Shown here piece after piece: positions 43,792-48,720 of a stretch of 48,720 bases of DNA. This stretch comes from Lachnospiraceae bacterium (lineage in GTDB: Bacteria > Bacillota > Clostridia > Lachnospirales > Lachnospiraceae). The stretch covers positions 1 through 48,720 of the forward strand of contig JAAVZU010000064.1 of NCBI GenBank assembly GCA_022791815.1, read 5' to 3'. Below the pieces are notes generated by a model. The model saw nothing but the letters and a program-made list of their open reading frames with translations, was not told the DNA's origin and searched no databases. Position 1 is the first letter of the stretch; each line of letters begins with the position of its first letter. Position numbers and translations under genes: made by a program.

Positions 43792-44961
43792 ATGTTTAAA
43801 TTTAAACAATATGATTGGAGAAGGTATAACTTTTCCTTACTAGTTGTAGTAATTATTCTCTGTATTTGCAGTGCTTATTTTGTAAAATTTGCAATGGGTG
43901 AAGAGAACGGTGTTAGTTATTTTAAGAGACAAATTATTGCAATGATTATTGGTGTTTTAATTGCAATATTTATCTCTATTATGGATTATTCCAGAATATG
44001 TGACTTTGTTATTATTTATTATATTTTAGGGACACTGATGGCTGCTGCAACCAGATTATCACCTCTTGGTACAAATATGGGGACTGATTCTTATAGATGG
44101 ATAAAGTTACCTGGTTTAAATTTTCAGCCATCGGAAATATGCAAGATCATTGTAATTCTGTCTTTGGCAGTGTTTTTTGTTAAGATGCAGGAAAAAATGG
44201 ATTCATGGAAGACTTTTTTTCTAGGATTTCTGATTACAATGCTTCCAACAGGTTTTATATTGATCCAGTCAGATTTATCTTCCAGTTTGGTTATTGTTTT
44301 TATCTTTGCCATGATGATATTTGCAGCGGGGCTTGCATATAAAATTGTTATTCCACTTTTAGCAGTGGGGATTCCATCACTTTTTGGAATTGTATGGTTT
44401 CTTGATCAGCCAATTGCCAAAACTATTATTCCAGAAAAACATTGGTATCAAGTAAATAGAGTAATTGGATTTTTACATCCGGATCAATTCACAGAATCTA
44501 CGAATTATCAGCAATTACATTCTATTCAGGCTATTGCATCTGGAAGATTAACTGGTAAATTGATAAATACAGATTCTTCAGTTGTAAGAGATTATTTTTG
44601 GGTTGATGTAAGAGAGAGTGATTTTATTTTTACAGTAGTTGGAGAAGAGATGGGATTTATAGGCAGTTGTGTAGTTATTGGCTTGCTTTGTGCAGTTGTG
44701 TTTCTTTGTATCCGTACGGCTAAAAAATGTCATGATCCCCTAGGAAAAATGATTGCAGTAGGAATTTCTGCTATGTTTATGTTTCAAATTTTTGCAAATA
44801 TTGGTGTAGCTGCTATGATTTTACCTAATACTGGTTTACCGCTTCCATTTTTAAGTAATGGAATTAGTTCGTTATTCAGCGGAATGATTGCTATTGGCAT
44901 TATTCTTAATATTGGTATGCAATCTAGTGGTTCTGGGCATAGTAGTAATAGTTTTTTGTGA
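43792..44961 (+). CDS. rodA: RodA, SEDS peptidoglycan glycosyltransferase
   Basis: 389 residues with about ten membrane helices. SEDS family motifs are GTDSYRWIKLPGLNFQPSE early, QSDLSSSLVIVFIF with the catalytic-region Asp in the middle, and ESDFIFTVVGEEMGFIG and PNTGLPLPFLSNGISS late. Its place after mreBCD-PBP2-minCDE supports RodA rather than FtsW or SpoVE. It polymerises glycan strands in the elongation machinery with the PBP2 encoded upstream. Confidence 0.9.
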   Translation: MFKFKQYDWRRYNFSLLVVVIILCICSAYFVKFAMGEENGVSYFKRQIIAMIIGVLIAIFISIMDYSRICDFVIIYYILGTLMAAATRLSPLGTNMGTDSYRWIKLPGLNFQPSEICKIIVILSLAVFFVKMQEKMDSWKTFFLGFLITMLPTGFILIQSDLSSSLVIVFIFAMMIFAAGLAYKIVIPLLAVGIPSLFGIVWFLDQPIAKTIIPEKHWYQVNRVIGFLHPDQFTESTNYQQLHSIQAIASGRLTGKLINTDSSVVRDYFWVDVRESDFIFTVVGEEMGFIGSCVVIGLLCAVVFLCIRTAKKCHDPLGKMIAVGISAMFMFQIFANIGVAAMILPNTGLPLPFLSNGISSLFSGMIAIGIILNIGMQSSGSGHSSNSFL

Positions 44962-44990
44962 AAAACTTGACCAAATTTTTTGAGATTTTT

Positions 44991-45019
44991 TTGCTTTTTT
45001 TATTAAATTGTGATATAAT
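44991..45019 (+). promoter_or_regulatory. SigA-type promoter for mgsA
   Basis: TTGCTT at 44991-44996 and TATAAT at 45014-45019 have a 17-base spacer and an extended TGA element, with T-tracts upstream. Confidence 0.7.
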
Positions 45020-45071
45020 TTCTTTGTAAAGGGTATATGATATCTAATAAAGCATTAAGGGAGGTTGCAAT

Positions 45072-45467
45072 ATGAACATAGGTATGATTGCACATGATGC
45101 GAAGAAAAAGTTAATGCAGAATTTTTGTATTGCTTATCGAGGCATTCTTTGCAAAAACGAAATTTATGCAACCGGCACAACTGGAAGACTAATTGAGGAA
45201 GCTACGAATATGACTGTACACAAATATTTGGCCGGTCATTTAGGTGGAGAACAACAATTGGGGGCTCAGATCGAACACAATCAGATTGATTTAGTGATTT
45301 TTTTGCGAGATCCGCTTACTCCTAAGTCTCATGAGCCGGATGTGAATAATGTTGTTAAACTTTGTGATGTGCATAATATTCCATTGGCTACTAATGTTGC
45401 TACAGCAGAATTGTTGGTGAAGTCATTAGATCGTGGAGATTTGGATTGGCGTGACGTGGTGAAGTAA
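45072..45467 (+). CDS. mgsA: Methylglyoxal synthase
   Basis: 131 residues. It converts dihydroxyacetone phosphate to methylglyoxal and phosphate, a bypass that relieves phosphate-limited glycolysis. [21 protein letters not shown] (phosphate binding), [13 protein letters not shown] and [12 protein letters not shown] are family blocks. The catalytic-base segment GGDQQ of the Escherichia coli enzyme (Asp71) reads GGEQQ here: Glu60, codon GAA at 45249-45251. The residues equal to Asp20, Asp91, His98 and Asp101 are kept. AGGGAGG precedes the ATG. A strong terminator follows. Confidence 0.95.
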   Translation: MNIGMIAHDAKKKLMQNFCIAYRGILCKNEIYATGTTGRLIEEATNMTVHKYLAGHLGGEQQLGAQIEHNQIDLVIFLRDPLTPKSHEPDVNNVVKLCDVHNIPLATNVATAELLVKSLDRGDLDWRDVVK

Positions 45468-45468
45468 A

Positions 45469-45513
45469 AAAAAGAGAACAGGCAATTACTTTTAAATGCC
45501 TGTTCTCTTTTTC
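45469..45513 (+). terminator. Terminator after mgsA
   Basis: A perfect 16-bp stem (45469-45484 with 45497-45512) beginning in an A-run and ending in five T. The A-run on the other strand makes it potentially bidirectional, also serving the convergent DUF378 gene. Confidence 0.93.
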
Positions 45514-45519
45514 GTCACA

Positions 45520-45697
45520 CTCCCGTAATCGCCTGCTATGTATTCGCACTTTGACCTGACGGTCTCCTTGTTCATACACATCAGGTTCTGTGATATAATG
45601 AAAGTGTCGATTACTACGCACGATGTGCTCCCGTAATCGCCTGCTATGTATTCGCACTTCGACCTGACGGTCTCTTTGCTCATACACATCAGGTTCT
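45520..45697. repeat. Two 70-base direct repeats in a convergent intergenic region
   Basis: Copies at 45520-45589 and 45628-45697 (period 108) differ at only a few bases. Both begin CTCCCGTAATC and end ATCAGGTTCT. The first 11 bases of copy 2 complete the hairpin at 45609-45638. Read on the minus strand they give a repeated EPDVYEQ-DRQV-VRIHSRR peptide, a by-product of the repeat rather than a gene. Confidence 0.88.
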
Positions 45698-45698
45698 A

Positions 45699-45754
45699 CG
45701 ATAAGTGTACCACTGGGATCTTGTGCAAGCACAATCCCAGTGGTACACTTATCG
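45699..45754. repeat. Long near-perfect palindrome
   Basis: A 21-bp perfect stem (45699-45719 with 45734-45754), a two-base bulge and a further 5-bp stem (45722-45726 with 45729-45733). It directly follows the second 70-base repeat. The outer 13-base arms ATAATGAAAGTGT (about 45595) and ACACTTTCATTAT (45758-45770) are inverted repeats that bound copy 2 and the palindrome, so the whole may be a small MITE-like unit. It could also help terminate both convergent genes. Confidence 0.85.
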
Positions 45755-45766
45755 ATAACACTTTCA

Positions 45767-45967
45767 TTATAAGTTGTTACGGATTCTGCCAAAATAGCTA
45801 ATTGCATAGATTCCACAGATTCCCACAATAGTATAGATTACTCTTGAGAGTAATGACATATCACCAAAAAGTACCCGGATAAGATCGAAGTTAAAGAACC
45901 CGATAAGACCCCAATTTAATGCACCAATGATTACTAAAATTAAAATCAAATAGTCTAATACTTTCAT
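45767..45967 (-). CDS. Small membrane protein, DUF378 family
   Basis: 66 residues on the minus strand. AGGAGG sits seven bases before the ATG. Two membrane helices (about 4-24 and 38-60) flank the family signature IIGALNWGLIGFFNFDLIRV and a GDMSLLSRVIY block. DUF378 proteins (YuzA in Bacillus) are small membrane proteins of unknown function. The gene converges on mgsA, and its 3-prime end touches the palindromic repeat. Confidence 0.9.
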   Translation of the reverse strand: MKVLDYLILILVIIGALNWGLIGFFNFDLIRVLFGDMSLLSRVIYTIVGICGIYAISYFGRIRNNL

Positions 45968-46049
45968 TAGATACCTCCTATTTTTTCATTTTTCCTGCTA
46001 ATAGTATAAACCAATTTCTTTTTTTTATACATTTGTGTATTCTTGCACA

Positions 46050-46079
46050 TTGCTTAATAGGGAGTAATTATGGTATACT
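46050..46079 (+). promoter_or_regulatory. SigA-type promoter for the HlyD-like gene
   Basis: TTGCTT at 46050-46055 and TATACT at 46074-46079 have an 18-base spacer and an extended TGG. It lies in the divergent gap (45968-46154) between the DUF378 gene and the HlyD-like gene. A TATACT box on the minus strand near 46001 may serve DUF378. Confidence 0.6.
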
Positions 46080-46154
46080 ATATATGTATGTTGTTTTGAT
46101 TTTACGTGCAAAAAGAAAAAATATATAATCTGCTAGAAAAAGGAGGAACGAACA

Positions 46155-47585
46155 TTGGGGGGAAGACGTAATAAAAAGGTTGTTCCCTTTCGCATTCCCT
46201 TTCATCTTAATATTGGGGGATTTGCTTTTTTAGTAATATTCATTTATATATGTAGTATTTTTATAATCTACATGAATAAACCACGTATTTCTGTTTATGA
46301 GGTTTTAGAGAAAAAAATTTCTGATAACAACAGTTGTGTAGGAATGGTCTTTCGACAGGAAACTATAGTGAATACAAATAATAGTGGTTATTTGAATTTT
46401 TATTATGGAGATGGAACAAAGATTGCAAAAGGTGCAAAAGTATACACTTTAGATGAAACAGGTGAGATTTATAATATGTTGAAAGAATCTAATATGGATA
46501 ATTCTTTCAGTAAAGAGGAACGAGAGATGCTTTGGGATAATATAGCAGATTTTCGTAGTACATATTCTAAAAATCAATATCAAAGTGTTTCTGATTTTGT
46601 TTATGATATTGATAATTCATTATTGGAATTATCAAATTCCAGCATAGAAAAAAAAATGAAAAAAATTTTAGAAAATAATAATGTATCTTCTCTTTACCAC
46701 AGTATAAAAACAGATATGAGCGGTATTATTTCCTATTCTATAGATGGCTATGAGAATACAAAACCAGAAGATGTAACTTCTAAGATGTTTTCAATGGATA
46801 AATATGAAAAGAAACAGCTTCGTTCTTCTGAGAAGGTAGAAAAGGGAGAGGCTGCATACAAACTTGTAACAGATGAATCGTGGAAGTTGGTATTGAATTT
46901 ATCAGAAGATTTATACAAACGTCTTGTTGATATTGAGAAGAAAAGTAAGAATACATCGTATATTTCGATTACTTTTACAAGAGAAGATTTATCTGCTACA
47001 GTGCCTTTTCATACATTTACAAAAAAAGATGGCTATTTTGCAGAAGTTGATTTAAATAATTATATTATTCATTTTATCAATGACAGATTTTTAGATATAG
47101 AGATTAATCTAACAACAGTAGAAGGGTTAAAGATTCCCAATACAGCTATTATAGAGAAAGAATTTTACACTGTTCCAGAAAATTATTTCACTGAAGGTGG
47201 TGACTCTGGAGATACAGGACTTATACAGGAAGCTTATGATAAAAGCGGAGAGGTAACTTTTAAGTTTGTACGAGCTGATAAATACTATGTATCAGAGGAT
47301 GGTACAGCTTATATTGACAAGGACTTATTTTCTGATGGGGTATGGATTCGTAACCAAGAGACACAAGAGCGTTACCAAATAGGCAAGACCTCAAAATTAA
47401 AAGGTGTTTATAATATCAACTACGGCTACTGTTTGTTCCGTATGGTTAAGATTTTATATAAAAATGAAGAATATTGTATTGTTCAAAGTGGTTTAGAAAA
47501 TGGTGCTGCCAATTATGACCACATTGTGGTAGATGCTGCCACTGTAACAGAGGATGCTATGATTCATAATTATAAGGGACAATAG
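46155..47585 (+). CDS. HlyD-like membrane fusion/adaptor protein
   Basis: 476 residues from TTG 46155, supported by AGGAGG at 46141-46146. One N-terminal helix (about 20-42) anchors a large extracytoplasmic domain. An opening barrel-sandwich strand set (VFRQETIVNTNNSGYLNFYY, DGTKIAKGAKVYTLDE) resembles the lipoyl-like fold of HlyD/membrane-fusion proteins. A helical arm (about 110-185) and a second half with GLKIPNTAIIEKEFYTVPE follow. No transporter partner is adjacent. Together with yggS and sepF downstream it sits in a division-related block, so a role in wall or division processes is possible (inference). Confidence 0.75.
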   Translation: MGGRRNKKVVPFRIPFHLNIGGFAFLVIFIYICSIFIIYMNKPRISVYEVLEKKISDNNSCVGMVFRQETIVNTNNSGYLNFYYGDGTKIAKGAKVYTLDETGEIYNMLKESNMDNSFSKEEREMLWDNIADFRSTYSKNQYQSVSDFVYDIDNSLLELSNSSIEKKMKKILENNNVSSLYHSIKTDMSGIISYSIDGYENTKPEDVTSKMFSMDKYEKKQLRSSEKVEKGEAAYKLVTDESWKLVLNLSEDLYKRLVDIEKKSKNTSYISITFTREDLSATVPFHTFTKKDGYFAEVDLNNYIIHFINDRFLDIEINLTTVEGLKIPNTAIIEKEFYTVPENYFTEGGDSGDTGLIQEAYDKSGEVTFKFVRADKYYVSEDGTAYIDKDLFSDGVWIRNQETQERYQIGKTSKLKGVYNINYGYCLFRMVKILYKNEEYCIVQSGLENGAANYDHIVVDAATVTEDAMIHNYKGQ

Positions 47586-47601
47586 GAGAGGTGATAGAAA
47601 A

Positions 47602-48294
47602 ATGATTCAAAACAATTTAAAACATGTAGAGGAAAATATTATAAAGGCTTGCAAGAAAGTTGGCAGAGATCCTAATGAGGTAACACTAATTGCAGTAAGT
47701 AAAACGAAACCTGTGGATGCTATCCAGCAAGCAATAGATTATGGCATTCAGGACTTTGGGGAGAACAAAGTTCAGGAACTTACAAGTAAAATTGAAGCAA
47801 TTCCAGAAAAGTTAAATTGGCATTTAATTGGACATTTACAGAGAAATAAGGTAAAATATATTATAGATAGTGTTTGTCTAATCCACTCAGTCGATTCTAT
47901 CAGGCTTGCCATGCAGATAGAAGAGGAAGCAAGAAAGAAAGGAATCATAGCAAACATACTTATTGAAGTAAATATTGCAAAGGAAGAAAGTAAGTTTGGA
48001 GTGGCTAAGGAGGATGTGCCAAAGGTACTAAAAGAGATAAAGAATTTAAAACACGTATGTGTAAAAGGGTTGATGACTATTGCACCTTATGTAGAGAATG
48101 CAGAGGAAAATCGAAAATATTTTTCGGAAATGTACAAACTTTTTATTGACATGAGAAGTGAAAATGCTGATAATATAAGAATGGAAATACTATCGATGGG
48201 GATGACAGGGGATTATCAAGTTGCTGTTGAAGAAGGAGCAACTATGGTACGTGTTGGAACAGGAATATTTGGTGAGAGAGACTATACGATATAA
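47602..48294 (+). CDS. yggS: YggS/PipY-family PLP homeostasis protein
   Basis: 230 residues. A single-domain alanine-racemase-like barrel that binds PLP without known catalysis and buffers free PLP and amino-acid pools. The PLP Lys is in LIAVSKTKPVDAI. FGENKVQEL, WHLIGHLQRNKVKYI and LSMGMTGDYQVAVEEGATMVRVGTGIFG are signature blocks. It starts 16 bases after the HlyD-like gene and precedes sepF, the standard Firmicute order (yggS-sepF). Confidence 0.96.
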   Translation: MIQNNLKHVEENIIKACKKVGRDPNEVTLIAVSKTKPVDAIQQAIDYGIQDFGENKVQELTSKIEAIPEKLNWHLIGHLQRNKVKYIIDSVCLIHSVDSIRLAMQIEEEARKKGIIANILIEVNIAKEESKFGVAKEDVPKVLKEIKNLKHVCVKGLMTIAPYVENAEENRKYFSEMYKLFIDMRSENADNIRMEILSMGMTGDYQVAVEEGATMVRVGTGIFGERDYTI

Positions 48295-48363
48295 GACAAG
48301 AATTAAAAGTTTAATTTTATAGCACTCGCCTAAAATGAAATGATTAGATAGGAGATTGATATT

Positions 48364-48720
48364 ATGCTTTCAATTAATGGAATTTTAGATTATTTTAAAC
48401 TAAACGATGATGATGAATATGAAGATTACGATGACTATGAGGATGAAGTAAAAGAAGAGCCAGTTATTAGAAGTTCACGCCGTGTAGAAGCACAAGAGAG
48501 AAAAACAAGCAGAAGAACCTATTCATCTCAACGAGAGGAAGCGGAAGAAGAACCTAGAAGAGAACACGTAACAAAATCAGAACGTCCATCTAAAGTAGTT
48601 CCAATGCGTGCAACGACAAAGCCTATGGAAGTTCATATTATAAAACCATCTTCTTTTGAAGACTCTCAGGAAGTATGTGAAATTTTACTTAGTGGACAGG
48701 CTGTAGTCGTAAATCTGGAA
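48364..48720 (+). CDS. sepF: Cell division protein SepF (3-prime end outside the window)
   Basis: 119 codons from ATG 48364 (ATAGGAGATTG upstream) run open to the window edge. The N-terminal MLSINGILDYFKL stretch is the amphipathic membrane-binding helix. An acidic Asp/Tyr run and a charged Arg/Glu linker follow, and from about residue 93 the conserved globular domain begins with VHIIKPSSFEDSQEVCEILL. SepF bundles FtsZ and tethers it to the membrane. The gene is partial only because the window ends. Confidence 0.92.
   Translation, partial: MLSINGILDYFKLNDDDEYEDYDDYEDEVKEEPVIRSSRRVEAQERKTSRRTYSSQREEAEEEPRREHVTKSERPSKVVPMRATTKPMEVHIIKPSSFEDSQEVCEILLSGQAVVVNLE

Noticed and set aside
45400-45828. 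A 142-codon minus-strand frame with a repeated EPDVYEQ motif
   Set aside because: It is produced by the two 70-base DNA repeats and overlaps mgsA, its terminator and the DUF378 gene. No ribosome site.
1-48720. CRISPR arrays, tRNA or rRNA genes, integrases and phage genes
   Set aside because: No regularly spaced repeats, cloverleaf sequences, rRNA-like blocks or recombinase motifs were seen on either strand.

Overview
The window is AT-rich chromosomal DNA from a spore-forming, Gram-positive Clostridia, most likely a member of the Lachnospiraceae. This is inferred from a sigma-K-like sporulation factor, SpoIVA, a mreBCD-PBP2-minCDE-rodA-mgsA shape/division cluster, a SipW-type secretion locus, a large single-chain PurL, and strong AGGAGG ribosome sites throughout. 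I saw no rRNA, tRNA, CRISPR array, phage or transposase gene.

Layout. 1-4.1 kb: a multidomain c-di-GMP turnover protein and a membrane-anchored PrsA-like foldase. 4.2-8.2 kb: purL behind its own promoter and a structured leader. 8.3-10 kb: an orphan sugar-type solute-binding lipoprotein. 10.2-13.4 kb: sigK, clpS, clpA. 13.6-23.5 kb: the main accessory region. It holds a SipW-type (ER-like) signal peptidase, six consecutive secreted proteins of which five clearly carry SipW-type signals, a large wall-anchored protein of the same fold with a TKTG sorting signal, a decayed AAA-ATPase/nuclease gene and a class B sortase. 23.6-26.5 kb: spoIVA, with a SigE-like promoter inside the preceding terminator, and a secreted NlpC/P60 endopeptidase. 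26.7-34 kb: a membrane-bound MutS-like ATPase, mutS, mutL, miaA. 34.2-36.3 kb: a PLP enzyme of the YnbB type and radC. 36.4-45.5 kb: mreB, mreC, mreD, PBP2, minC, minD, minE, rodA, mgsA. 45.5-48.7 kb: a repeat-rich convergent gap, a DUF378 gene on the minus strand, an HlyD-like protein, yggS and a sepF cut by the window end.

The best candidate for an under-described system is the SipW-sortase locus. Five tandem paralogues share the same blocks: a SipW-type signal, a KNP-L-N block, an EWV-MK block, an LF-KV-I block, a GAAxK block and a short hydrophobic C-terminal helix. This looks like a set of fibre or matrix subunits related to TasA/camelysin. The 580-residue protein with two copies of the fold, a Pro/Thr stalk and a sorting signal looks like their wall anchor. 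Three separate promoters, a 9-codon leader peptide, direct repeats and a palindrome suggest layered regulation. Fibre formation is inference.

Intergenic regions carry short structured repeats. One family, at about 26.65, 34.04 and 45.62 kb, shows compensatory base changes in its hairpin stem. A second family is built on GTAACWGTTYAG-like motifs next to terminators or gene ends.
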